A stretch of DNA of 38,397 bases from JBJXHC01 sp046160825 (GCA_046160825.1 JBJXHC010000079.1:1-38397); one strand, 5' to 3'. Shown: positions 1-8,066, counted from the stretch's first letter. Program-made: numbers and translations. The notes: generated by a model from the sequence alone, not told the origin.

Positions 1-134
1 CCGTACTTGGTGTTGTGCTGAGTCTTGATGATCTCTTCCTTCAAGGCAAATCCGTTGCGCAGGCAGCGGTCGAGCACAAAATTGGGAAAGAGGAATGTAG
101 TGCTGACACTTAAGAATTCATCGAGCAACGTGCA
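1..134 (-). CDS. Partial open frame off the left edge, DNA-methyltransferase-like fragment
   Basis: An open frame reads from just after a TGA at 137-135 down to the window edge (44 codons). Its peptide contains LFPNFVLDRC, RNGFALKEEI and IKTQHNTKYG. The 'GF-LKEEIIK-QHN' style resembles a segment found in some N4/N6 DNA methyltransferases; this is recognition by eye and weak. The only early start is a TTG at 128-126, with no Shine-Dalgarno sequence, and it overlaps the 3' end of the preceding gene. It may therefore be a decayed or truncated remnant rather than an intact gene. No catalytic methyltransferase motif (DPPY or similar) falls inside the visible part. Confidence 0.3.
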
Positions 135-375
135 TCAGATTGAACATTATTGCTTTCTTGTCATAAGCTACGTGTTGCAACTGGTAACACATCACCTCGC
201 TGAAAGATGAATCTTGAATCCAGCTATTTTCTGACAATAAATTCCGTAATGCCTCTTGCTCATTCACTCCAGCGGCAAAGCCAATTACTTGAAGATTTTC
301 AATATCAGGAACTTCAGACTCTGAGTTGGGTTGATAGGTGTACCCTTCAGATGTGACGAAGATATAAGATTTCAT
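118..375 (-). CDS. Small conserved-looking protein of unknown function, downstream of dpnI
   Basis: This encodes an 85-residue soluble protein that I do not recognise. It begins MKSYIFVTSEGYTYQP and has an acidic middle with an 'EQEALRNLLSENSWI' helix-like stretch. There is no signal peptide, membrane segment or Cys motif. An AAGGAG-type ribosome site lies about 6 bases before the ATG, which supports a real gene. It starts 21 bases after the stop of the DpnI-like gene on the same strand, so the two are probably co-transcribed. In Streptococcus pneumoniae the DpnI gene is also followed by a small gene (dpnD), but I see no convincing similarity to DpnD/PcfM proteins. A role as helper or immunity protein is only a guess from position. 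Confidence 0.65.
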   Translation of the reverse strand: MKSYIFVTSEGYTYQPNSESEVPDIENLQVIGFAAGVNEQEALRNLLSENSWIQDSSFSEVMCYQLQHVAYDKKAIMFNLMHVAR

Positions 376-396
376 CCGCCACTCCTTGTAATTAGT

Positions 397-1167
397 TTAC
401 TGTACTTTTACATATGAACCCTTGCCCTTGAATTCTAATAAGCCCTTATCTCGGAGAACCTGTAGCTGTTGTCTTATCTTATCCTTGATAAAATTGTTCA
501 TTGGGAACTTTGTTTTCAGTATAGGTTCAAAAGCATAAATGTCTTGAAGGGTAAAGCTGAGATTACTGAACGTGTCAACGATTCTCATAATTTCTATAGT
601 CCAGCCACGGTTTTGGCTCTCTTCTGCTTGAAGAAAAGATGTTCTGTCCCAAATCTGTCGGACCTTCTGTTTACGTTCGGGCTTCCTGTCTTTGACTAAA
701 AAAATCCGCCCTGAAGATGGAATGCTCTCCAATAAGATGTTGCAACCAATCCATCCGGCCCTTCTAGCATTTAGGCCCAAAGGTTTTCTTCGTTCAATCA
801 TATCACTGACAAAGAAATGGCCAGGTATTACCAAAAAATTCAAGACTTCCCAATCTCTTTGGGAGTAGTGAAGAAAAAAGAAATGTGGATTATTTCTGGA
901 GTTTATTCTCCGAATCATCGAGTCGTAGGCACCGTCAACGACTTTCAAAGTAAGCTTGTCCTTCTTACTTTTGAGTTCGTATTCTGCTTCGCACTTCCCA
1001 CATAAGAAATCAGCGACCGGGCTATTGTTGCCAAACTGAGATAAATTATTGCTTCCGCATGATGGGCAATAGGAATTTTGCGCAACCCAGTTCTCCGTTA
1101 GGACCCTAGAAATCTGAGAACTACTCTTGTAGCCTTTAGCGCGCGTCAGATCAAACCTGAGATTCAT
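397..1167 (-). CDS. dpnC: DpnI-family type IIM restriction endonuclease (cuts methylated GATC)
   Basis: This is a 256-residue protein, against 254 for pneumococcal DpnI, and I recognise the similarity along its whole length. The N-terminal PD-(D/E)XK nuclease domain (about 1-182) has the catalytic set D53, E64 and K66 (VADF...EYELK). The zinc cysteines C34, C37, C56 and C59 frame it. 'RRAGWIGCNI' with W139 matches the DpnI tryptophan W138 region. The C-terminal winged helix (about 183-256) includes the conserved 'IKDKIRQQLQVLRDKG' segment. The family cleaves DNA only when the A of GATC is N6-methylated, so no protective methyltransferase is needed and the host should lack Dam methylation. Base composition is visibly lower in G+C than in the ribosomal genes (one sampled line is 37% versus 53%), suggesting transfer. 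A plausible ribosome site (AGGGA) precedes the ATG. Confidence 0.93.
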   Translation of the reverse strand: MNLRFDLTRAKGYKSSSQISRVLTENWVAQNSYCPSCGSNNLSQFGNNSPVADFLCGKCEAEYELKSKKDKLTLKVVDGAYDSMIRRINSRNNPHFFFLHYSQRDWEVLNFLVIPGHFFVSDMIERRKPLGLNARRAGWIGCNILLESIPSSGRIFLVKDRKPERKQKVRQIWDRTSFLQAEESQNRGWTIEIMRIVDTFSNLSFTLQDIYAFEPILKTKFPMNNFIKDKIRQQLQVLRDKGLLEFKGKGSYVKVQ

Positions 1168-1503
1168 GCTGTCCCTGGTACTTCATTTGAGCTGTTCTTT
1201 ATGGCGACTTGTCCACAAATACACATGATGTCAATTGGGAACAGATGCCGATTCAAATCAACCATGCTCTTAACCTATTGTCAGTTGTATAGAGTCGTAA
1301 CTTTCATCGCATGAGGACTCAGTAAATCGTACAGCATGCAATTTCACATGAAGAAATTAAGAGATTTTCTAGGTAAAGCAAACAGCCTCCTTCTTTTTCT
1401 TGTATTAACGCTCCATCGCTTGGCCTCTCATATCACGCCTCAGATACCAATCCGAGTTTTGCCGAAATCGATGGCGGTGTGTGCAGGCCAACCAATCCTG
1501 ATT
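1168..1503. other. Gene-free stretch upstream of the DpnI-like gene
   Basis: I see no supported gene here. It should hold the promoter of the minus-strand DpnI unit. On the minus strand a TTGACA occurs at 1234-1229, but no convincing -10 element sits 16-18 bases after it, so the promoter is not assigned. Confidence 0.4.
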
Positions 1504-1631
1504 GAGATTTCAGCGCTTACTGCTTTATTGCCCGGTGCTGAAATCGCATGAACCAGAGAATTGAATCACCAGAGCCAGTGTTTCGATTTCGGAAGTTCTC
1601 TTTCGCCATTTCTCTTCTAAAGAGAAATGGC
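1504..1631 (+). repeat. Structured intergenic repeat, copy A
   Basis: This ~128-bp element has a second, inverted copy at 2680-2810, roughly three quarters identical by eye. It contains two hairpins. The first pairs GATTTCAGC (1506-1514) with GCTGAAATC (1537-1545) around a 22-base loop. The second is a perfect 12-bp stem, GCCATTTCTCTT (1605-1616) with AAGAGAAATGGC (1620-1631), around a 3-base loop. The stretch between them carries CATGAACCA, ATTGAAT, TTTCGATT and GTTCTCTTTCG, also shared with copy B. Stem sequences differ between copies but pairing is preserved. Confidence 0.8.
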
Positions 1632-1647
1632 ACTTGGCTAACACACC

Positions 1648-1734
1648 CCCGCCTGCCTCACTGAAACTCATAAGGCGGGCAGGCCTTCGGTTCCCCTCTC
1701 CCGCCACAAAGATGGCGGGCAAGCTAGAGGGGAA
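1648..1734. other. GC-rich hairpins just past the 3' end of the ygiD-like gene
   Basis: There are two strong potential hairpins. The first is CCCGCCT (1648-1654) with AGGCGGG (1673-1679), or alternatively GCCTGCC (1651-1657) with GGCAGGC (1678-1684). The second has an outer stem TTCCCCTCT (1691-1699) with AGAGGGGAA (1726-1734) and an inner stem CCCGCCA (1700-1706) with TGGCGGG (1713-1719). They lie 22-108 bases beyond the stop of the minus-strand gene at 1756. No U-tract follows on that strand, so this is not a classical Rho-independent terminator; it could stabilise the 3' end or be repeat debris. Confidence 0.55.
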
Positions 1735-1755
1735 TGTGTTATCCCTAGATAAAGA

Positions 1756-2631
1756 CTATCCAACCCTAAACGATGTCATCGAGATCGATCCCATCAACGT
1801 CTTGTCATTAAAGAACTCCACATCTTCATTCTTCGTTTTCAATCCCAGGGTATAGAGCATCGGCAGGTAGTGTTCGGGAGTGGGGATGGCCAATGTTGCG
1901 GCGTTGCCGAGTGATTGATACTGGATCAGGTCGCGGTGTTCGTTCTTTGCGATGCGTTGCTTTAATGCAGCGTTCATCTCCGCCGCCCAATCGAACGTGT
2001 TGCCGGGGTGACGCCAGTCGATAAGGCGCAGGTTGTGTACCATGTTGCCGCTGCCGAGAATGAGCACGCCTTTCTTCCTGAGTGCTGCGAGATCCTGGGC
2101 AAGCTCATAGTGCCATTGCGCCGGCTTCGTCCGGTCGATACTCAGTTGAATGACAGGCACATCGGCGTCCGGGTACATGTGCTTTACCACGCTCCAGCAA
2201 CCGTGGTCGAGTCCCCATTGCTGGTCAAGCTCAACAGCCGCCTTCTTCACAATCTCTTTTGTTTGTTGTGCCAGCTCCGGACTCCCCGGCGCGGGATATT
2301 CCACTGCGTACAACTCCTCCGGAAATCCACCGAAGTCATGGATGGTTTGCGGCTTCTCCATCGCCGTAACGAACGTGCCGTTTGTTTCCCAGTGCGCCGA
2401 GACGCAGAGTATCGCCTGCGGTTGGGGCAACTGTTTGCCAATTACAGACCAGCCCTTTGAGAATTCATTTTGTTCTATGGCGTTCATTGGGCTGCCGTGA
2501 CCGACGAAGAGTAGGGGCATGGTGTCCGTTCTTTTCAATGGTGCGGTCATGGCGTGAAGGTCGTTGAGTTTCATGGTTACTCCTGCCAATGGCAACAGTG
2601 CGAGGGATTTGAGGAAATGTTTTCTGTTCAT
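1756..2631 (-). CDS. ygiD: YgiD-like extradiol dioxygenase (DODA / class III ring-opening family)
   Basis: This 291-residue protein belongs to the LigB/DODA family, like E. coli YgiD, a 4,5-DOPA extradiol dioxygenase. Metal-ligand candidates are H45 (GHGSP), H80 (SAHW) and H254 (TPEHYLP). H199 (GNMVHNLR) matches the conserved active-site His, and DHGCW (H143) is also a family signature. Residues 1-37 are extra compared with YgiD and look like a secretion leader (MNRKHFLKSLALLPLAG). A twin-arginine pair is absent, so it may be a Sec leader or a relic of a Tat one; M38 would give the classical cytosolic form. True substrate is unknown. The gene stands alone and is flanked by inverted repeat copies. 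Confidence 0.88.
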   Translation of the reverse strand: MNRKHFLKSLALLPLAGVTMKLNDLHAMTAPLKRTDTMPLLFVGHGSPMNAIEQNEFSKGWSVIGKQLPQPQAILCVSAHWETNGTFVTAMEKPQTIHDFGGFPEELYAVEYPAPGSPELAQQTKEIVKKAAVELDQQWGLDHGCWSVVKHMYPDADVPVIQLSIDRTKPAQWHYELAQDLAALRKKGVLILGSGNMVHNLRLIDWRHPGNTFDWAAEMNAALKQRIAKNEHRDLIQYQSLGNAATLAIPTPEHYLPMLYTLGLKTKNEDVEFFNDKTLMGSISMTSFRVG

Positions 2632-2679
2632 GGGTTTAATTTATTCAAGAGGGAGGGAAGATTCAAGGTGTGCTTGAAT

Positions 2680-2810
2680 GTTACTTTCTCTTTGAAGAGA
2701 AAGTAACGAAAGAGAACTTTCCCGAATCGAAACCCGCAACAATGATAATTCAATCCATTGGTTCATGCGGTTTCAGCATCGTGCACAAAAGCAATAAGCG
2801 CTGAAACCGC
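2680..2810 (-). repeat. Structured intergenic repeat, copy B (inverted)
   Basis: This is the reverse-oriented copy of the element at 1504-1631. Its end hairpin pairs GTTACTTTCTCTT (2680-2692) with AAGAGAAAGTAAC (2695-2707), a 13-bp stem. The second hairpin pairs GCGGTTTCAGC (2767-2777) with GCTGAAACCGC (2800-2810) around a loop that is again 22 bases. Compared with copy A, at least three base pairs are changed on both arms and one pair is added on both arms, so structure is better conserved than sequence. Confidence 0.8.
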
Positions 2811-3207
2811 AAGCTTTGATTTGTTTTGCCACCCCACCCAGCCGTCGATTCGGGAATGCGCGGATTTGCGGTTCACTCTCTGGCTTTTTTCCCTCGCACA
2901 CATCCTTCGATTGCGGAGTGCTCGGTAAACGGCAAGTCGGGAATGCTAATGTTACAGTAAGTCTCAGTTTGGTTAGTTGTACTAACTCTCCCTCCTCAGA
3001 TTGAACTTTTCCCCTTCCTTACGAAGGGAGTGTTGGTTTGTAGAAAAATCTTTCTGAAAAAGTAGAGGAGTAGTCCCCGCCATTATTTAGTTCACCACTC
3101 CCCTCCCTTTCCAAGGGAGGGGCTGGGGGAGAGTTCATCTCTCAGGTTTGAACGAGCAAAGAAAGGAATCGTCTTCCGTCTTTTCTTTCTCTCCACTTTT
3201 CCGTACA
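2811..3207. other. Gene-free stretch with REP-like palindromes upstream of glnE
   Basis: I see no supported gene. It contains a perfect 10-bp palindrome, CCCCTCCCTT (3100-3109) with AAGGGAGGGG (3113-3122), followed by CTGGGGGAGAG, and a smaller one, CCCTTC (3012-3017) with GAAGGG (3023-3028). Both look like the common short 'CCCCTCC...GGAGGGG' intergenic palindrome type. No clear promoter for glnE was found. Confidence 0.5.
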
Positions 3208-6189
3208 ATGGTTCCGCATAACAGTCCGAAACAACCACCGCCACTCAAGCCCATGACCCACCGGGTACGTGCAGTATTCACAGACCCGGCCCGCGCCGAT
3301 AGAAACCTCAAGGCTCTTGCAGACGCTTGCATTGCATCGGGTACACGCGTCAGTGGTGAAGAACTGGTTGCTGCGGTGGAAGCGCGCTTGCGTGAATCGC
3401 CAGATCCCGACCAGGCATTGACCAACCTGGTGCGGTTCAGCGAGGAGTCGCTCAATAAAGCGGCACTCTTCAATGACTTGGTGGCGTATCCGGTGCTGCT
3501 CGACGTGCTTGTGAAGCTCTTCGCGTTCTCCGCGTACTTTGCCGATATTCTGGTGCGCGACCCGGAATTGTTTCGATGGCTCACTGCTTCTGATTCACTT
3601 CTCAAGTCAAGAACACAGGAATACTACGACTCTGAAGTGCGCCGGTCGTTTGAGACATTTCAGAAACCTGACAGGCGACTGAATGCTCTGAGGCGATTTG
3701 CGCGCAGGGAAATCCTTCGCATCGGTGCGAGGGATATTTTAGGCGAAGCCAACCTTGTTACAATTACGCGAGAGTTGTCGCTTCTGGCTGATGCACTCAT
3801 CAATGCTTCATGCGAAGTGGGGGAGCAACAGTTGAGTGAGCAGTTCCCGGCGAAACCGGATGTTCCATACGCCATCATCGGACTTGGAAAACTCGGTGGC
3901 TGCGAACTGAACTATAGCTCGGATATCGATCTCCTGTTTGTGTATGAAAATGAGGGCGAGTTAGAGGATGCACGGGGCAAACGTGCAACGTATCATGAGT
4001 ATTTCAATAAGCTCTGTGAAAAAATGGTGCAGAATCTTTCTACTGGTACAAATGAAGGACATTTGTACCGCGTGGATATGCGGCTGAGACCCGAGAGCGG
4101 CGCGGGTCCGCTTGCGCGTTCGATGAACAGCTACATGCTGTACTATGAATCGCGTGGCGAGCTGTGGGAACGTCAGATGCTGATCAAGGCACGTACGGTA
4201 GGCGGAAAAAAGGAATTGGGCGATACCTTCATCCGGCAACTTGAGCCGTTTGTTTATCCCCGGACATTCTTCGAGCGTCCGGAGGAGTCCATTGCACGGA
4301 TCAAAGCACGGATTGAATCGGCTATCGAAGGTGAAGAGAATGTCAAGCTGCGGGCGGGAGGAATACGCGACATCGAGTTCATTGTTCAAGCCCTGCAATT
4401 AATCAACGGCGGGAAGCTAAAGAGTATTCGCGGGAACAACACTCTTGATGCGATTCGATCTTTGTCTGCTGAAAGACTATTGAATGAAAAGGAGGCAGTT
4501 ACTCTCACCGAAGCATATATATTTCTCCGGACGATCGAACACCGGCTGCAAATGACGATGAATACACAGACACACAAACTTCCGGACGATCAGCATGCAT
4601 TGAGTTCCCTTGCGAAACGGATAGGGCTGGAATCTTCCACGAAGCTTGTCGAAAACTATGCGCGTCATCTCAAAGATGTGAAGAAGATATTTGACCAGGT
4701 TCTTTCAGTTCGCTCTGAGACCAAAACAGACGACCTGGCTGCAATCGTGGAAGGCGGATTGAGTGATACGGCGATGAAACAAGTGCTTGGGGTTCATGGT
4801 TTTCAGAGCCCGGTGCGCGCTGTGCAACATCTGAAATCATTGACCAGAGGCTCGCTTCTCACGGAGCGCCAGGACCTTGATGGGCGGAGTCGGCAGGCAT
4901 TTCGAGAAGCAGCGCCCGCGGTGTTTGCAGACATCTCGCGAACACCAAGTCCTGACCTGACTCTGCAGAATCTTGCGCACCTCGCCTCCGCGCAACGTTT
5001 GCCCGATGTGTTTTATCGTCAGATGAAGGAGCCGGGGTTCAGGAATCTTGTTCTCAAACTGTGCAGTGTCAGTCCGAGAATTATAAAGGGACTCGCCCTA
5101 CAGCCCGGATTGTTTGAAGAAATCACGTCCGGTGTTGAAGCTCTGTCTGTTCAGCCTTCACACAAGATCAAAGCTCGAACAGACATCGTGGAGTATCGGA
5201 TTACTCATGAGTTGCGAGCAAGCGTCCGGTATGTTCTTGGTCTGACGACATTCACAGAATTTACGGCTGAACTTTCATCACTGGCCGACGCGCTATTCGA
5301 TCACATTCTGCGTGTCGAAACGAAATCTTTTGGCCTGAAGTCGGTGCCTCTGGCGGTATTTGCACTCGGCAAGTATGGGACGCGAGAGATTTCCCTCGAT
5401 GCTGACCTTGATATCCTGCTTCTCGTCGAGACGAAGTCGGCGGCTGAAAAGAACAAGATGGAAAAGCTTGCCCAAAGGATTACAACACGACTCTCAGCAT
5501 CTAGCGAAAAAGGAAAGGGGTACGATATCGATGCGCGTTTGAGGCCCGAAGGGAGGAGCGCTCCGCTGGTTGTTGAGACCTCGGCTTTCCACCAATATCT
5601 AAATGACCGTGCGTCTCTGTGGGAACGCCAATCAATGACGCGCCTCCGGTTTGTATGTGGGAATAAGAAGATCAGTGAGCGCTTGCTTGATGGGGTGAAG
5701 AAGTTCGCGTACGAATCACCGTTGCCTCAGAATTGGGTGGAAGACATCGTTGCAATGCGGCGCAAGATGGAGACGCGCAGTCGTACAAGAGGGAGCGACC
5801 ACGTTGATATCAAGCTCGGTGCAGGCGGCATGGTGGATGTTGAATTTCTGGTGCAGATGAGCATGTTGGCTTCAGGGCAATTGGGCCGGAGGCTTCACGG
5901 AATGCCAACAATGACGGCACTTGAAGAGATACCGTGGCTGGCAAAAGACGACAGGAAAATCATTTCGTCTGCGTACGCACTTTATCGGAAACTGGAATTG
6001 TATAAACGGTTGGCATTGGAAGAACACGGATCACTTCTCCCGGAAGGAGAACACTTGGATATGCTCGGTCGGATTCACGACGGTTCTTCGGGCCAACAGA
6101 TGAAGGCCAGCATCGAGAAGGCAATGCAGACCGTGCGAAAAATCTTCCTCACAACTGCAGACAATCTGAAAGACAAGGCAGGATCATGA
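3208..6189 (+). CDS. glnE: Bifunctional glutamine synthetase adenylyltransferase/adenylyl-removing enzyme
   Basis: GlnE adds and removes AMP on glutamine synthetase to tune nitrogen assimilation. The protein is 993 residues from this ATG. It has two nucleotidyltransferase halves. The N-terminal one carries GLGKLGG (225-231) and SDIDLLF with D239 and D241. The C-terminal one carries ALGKYG and DADLDILL with D733 and D735. Each half is followed by its LRPE segment and a 'GG-x-x-D-(I/V)-EF-(I/L)-VQ' helix, as in GlnE. The open frame extends upstream to a TTG at 3148, but those 20 codons lie next to a palindrome and look non-coding; M36 of the long frame (3253) is another possible start. No start has a clear Shine-Dalgarno. 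The stop overlaps the next gene by 4 bases (ATGA). No glnA or PII gene is in view. Confidence 0.9.
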   Translation: MVPHNSPKQPPPLKPMTHRVRAVFTDPARADRNLKALADACIASGTRVSGEELVAAVEARLRESPDPDQALTNLVRFSEESLNKAALFNDLVAYPVLLDVLVKLFAFSAYFADILVRDPELFRWLTASDSLLKSRTQEYYDSEVRRSFETFQKPDRRLNALRRFARREILRIGARDILGEANLVTITRELSLLADALINASCEVGEQQLSEQFPAKPDVPYAIIGLGKLGGCELNYSSDIDLLFVYENEGELEDARGKRATYHEYFNKLCEKMVQNLSTGTNEGHLYRVDMRLRPESGAGPLARSMNSYMLYYESRGELWERQMLIKARTVGGKKELGDTFIRQLEPFVYPRTFFERPEESIARIKARIESAIEGEENVKLRAGGIRDIEFIVQALQLINGGKLKSIRGNNTLDAIRSLSAERLLNEKEAVTLTEAYIFLRTIEHRLQMTMNTQTHKLPDDQHALSSLAKRIGLESSTKLVENYARHLKDVKKIFDQVLSVRSETKTDDLAAIVEGGLSDTAMKQVLGVHGFQSPVRAVQHLKSLTRGSLLTERQDLDGRSRQAFREAAPAVFADISRTPSPDLTLQNLAHLASAQRLPDVFYRQMKEPGFRNLVLKLCSVSPRIIKGLALQPGLFEEITSGVEALSVQPSHKIKARTDIVEYRITHELRASVRYVLGLTTFTEFTAELSSLADALFDHILRVETKSFGLKSVPLAVFALGKYGTREISLDADLDILLLVETKSAAEKNKMEKLAQRITTRLSASSEKGKGYDIDARLRPEGRSAPLVVETSAFHQYLNDRASLWERQSMTRLRFVCGNKKISERLLDGVKKFAYESPLPQNWVEDIVAMRRKMETRSRTRGSDHVDIKLGAGGMVDVEFLVQMSMLASGQLGRRLHGMPTMTALEEIPWLAKDDRKIISSAYALYRKLELYKRLALEEHGSLLPEGEHLDMLGRIHDGSSGQQMKASIEKAMQTVRKIFLTTADNLKDKAGS

Positions 6190-8066
6190 TCAAGCGAATT
6201 CTTTCATCCCCGAGTGGAGTTGCTGCTGTTGTTTCATTGTTTGCACTCGGCGTTTATCTGAAGACATTGGCCCCGAGTGTGAATTTCATCGATAGCGGTG
6301 AACTGGCGGCTGTCGCGAGCACTCTCGGTATTGCGCATCCAACCGGATACCCACTCTTCACTCTTCTTGGCTGGGTGTTTTCCAAACTTCCGATTGCGTC
6401 GGAAGAAATTGTCCGGTTGAACATGATGTCGGCTTTCTTCTGTGCTGCAGGAACGTTCCTGTTTTTTCATCTCACGCATGATGTGCTTCGAATGCTTAAG
6501 AATCCGGTATCAAGGCAACGCCGCGACGATGATTCAAAGGCCACCCTTTTGGTTGCAAGCGCTTGTGCAGTCTTGATACTCGCGTTCTCGGAAACATACT
6601 GGTCAACAGCGCTCTCGGTGGAGGTGTATTCTCTTCACGTGTTCTTCCTGTCGTTGGTCACTCTTTCATTCCTGCGTGCCAACTCTCCCGAACTTGATTC
6701 CACCAATGAAGGGGTTGCGGGAGAACGCCGCGGCTGGTGGCTGTTGTTTGCGCTGAGTCTTGGCTTCAGCTTTGCGAATCACATGACGACGGTGTTGCTG
6801 GCACCGGGATTTTTGTTTTTCTATTTCGTAAAGCAAGGATTCAACGCACAGTCTTGGAAAAGAATCGGGTTTCTTGCGGTCCCATTTCTGGCCGGACTCT
6901 CAGTCTATCTTTACCTTCCCATTCGTGCCGCACAATCTCCGCTCTTCAATTGGGGCAACCCGACTACACTCGAGCGGTTTCTGTGGCACCTTACAGGCAA
7001 GCAGTACCGTGTCTGGATTTTTTCTTCGACTGAAGCAACAAGCAGGCAGTTCAATTATTTCCTTGAGAGTATACCCGGCGAGTTTGCCTATGTGGGACTT
7101 CTTCTTGGCGCCTTGGGAATTGTCTCACTCTTTCGGTCGAACAGACATCTCGCATGGACATTCCTGCTACTGTTTGTCGGTTGCGTTGTGTATTCAATCA
7201 ATTACGACATTCATGATATCGATTCGTATTTTTTGCTTGCGTATCTTGTCGTTGCTCTGTGTGCCGGTGCTGGAATTCTGATGTTGTTGCAGAGGTTCGG
7301 CCGTAACGCGAACGCGGCATTCGTAGCTCTCGGTATTTGCCTGTTCCCGCTTTTCTTTAATTACAATCACGTGGACGAAAGTAAGAACTACCTCGTTGAA
7401 GACTACACGATGAATATGTTCAAATCGCTTCCCTCGAATGCAGTGATACTTTCATATCAGTGGGACTATTGGGTTTCGGCTTCATACTATTACCAATATG
7501 TGAAGGGGATGCGAACCGACATAGCGGTTGTGGATAAGGAACTGCTGAGAAGGTCCTGGTATCTTGACGAACTTCGAGTTCGACATCCGTGGCTGATTGA
7601 AAACTCAAAAAACGAGGTGGCTGCATTCTCGGAGGAACTGTTCAAGTTTGAGCATGATATACCTTACAACCCGTCAGTCATCCAGGACCGTTTTGTCCAA
7701 TTGATACGCTCAATGATCGATAGAACCCTTGCTGAAAGGCCTGTATACGTTACCCATGAGGTTGAGCCTGAATTCACTCAGGGGTTCCAAAAGGTACCGG
7801 ACGGTTTGGCGTTCAGGATATTCAAGGACAACGCATTTCATGCAACAGATTTTCCTGTTTACCAGTATAAGCCTTTTACACGATCGGGCAGGCTGGAAGT
7901 GATGTTTCCAAGGTTTTATGGGGCATCTCTCAGCGCACGTGGAGCCTACTATTATAGGGCAGGAGACGTAGAAGAAGCCGCAAGGGCATTTGAATCAGCT
8001 ATTCAATATGACCCCAGTTCGATTGAAGCCCAAAGAGGACTGCAGACTGTTCGGGCACCCAAGTAA
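6186..8066 (+). CDS. DUF2723 family membrane protein, probable GT-C-type glycosyltransferase, C-terminal TPR
   Basis: This is a 626-residue multi-pass membrane protein typical of the Bacteroidota/Chlorobiota lineage. The early 'NFIDSGELAAVASTLGIAHP' region has D36 and E39 in the first external loop, where GT-C mannosyltransferase-like enzymes keep their acidic catalytic residue. It is followed by 'GYPLFTLLGWVF' and many hydrophobic segments up to about residue 400. The C-terminal part is soluble, and residues from about 581 form a TPR-like repeat (ARGAYYYRAGDVEEAARAFE). Family members are thought to transfer sugars from lipid carriers; the substrate here is unknown. The start overlaps the glnE stop by 4 bases, so translation is probably coupled. 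Confidence 0.85.
   Translation: MIKRILSSPSGVAAVVSLFALGVYLKTLAPSVNFIDSGELAAVASTLGIAHPTGYPLFTLLGWVFSKLPIASEEIVRLNMMSAFFCAAGTFLFFHLTHDVLRMLKNPVSRQRRDDDSKATLLVASACAVLILAFSETYWSTALSVEVYSLHVFFLSLVTLSFLRANSPELDSTNEGVAGERRGWWLLFALSLGFSFANHMTTVLLAPGFLFFYFVKQGFNAQSWKRIGFLAVPFLAGLSVYLYLPIRAAQSPLFNWGNPTTLERFLWHLTGKQYRVWIFSSTEATSRQFNYFLESIPGEFAYVGLLLGALGIVSLFRSNRHLAWTFLLLFVGCVVYSINYDIHDIDSYFLLAYLVVALCAGAGILMLLQRFGRNANAAFVALGICLFPLFFNYNHVDESKNYLVEDYTMNMFKSLPSNAVILSYQWDYWVSASYYYQYVKGMRTDIAVVDKELLRRSWYLDELRVRHPWLIENSKNEVAAFSEELFKFEHDIPYNPSVIQDRFVQLIRSMIDRTLAERPVYVTHEVEPEFTQGFQKVPDGLAFRIFKDNAFHATDFPVYQYKPFTRSGRLEVMFPRFYGASLSARGAYYYRAGDVEEAARAFESAIQYDPSSIEAQRGLQTVRAPK

Noticed and set aside
1229..1234. TTGACA on the minus strand as a promoter for the DpnI-like gene
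   Set aside because: No acceptable -10 box at 16-18 bases spacing.
1336..1551. 71-codon plus-strand frame with a hydrophobic start
   Set aside because: No ribosome site, no recognisable protein, and its 3' end lies in repeat copy A.
1525..1722. 65-codon minus-strand frame
   Set aside because: It runs entirely through repeat copy A and palindromes and looks like translated repeat.
2816..3004. 62-codon plus-strand frame in the gap before glnE
   Set aside because: No ribosome site and no protein-like composition.
3961..4398. 145-codon minus-strand frame inside glnE
   Set aside because: It is antisense to a conserved gene, with no ribosome site or family match.
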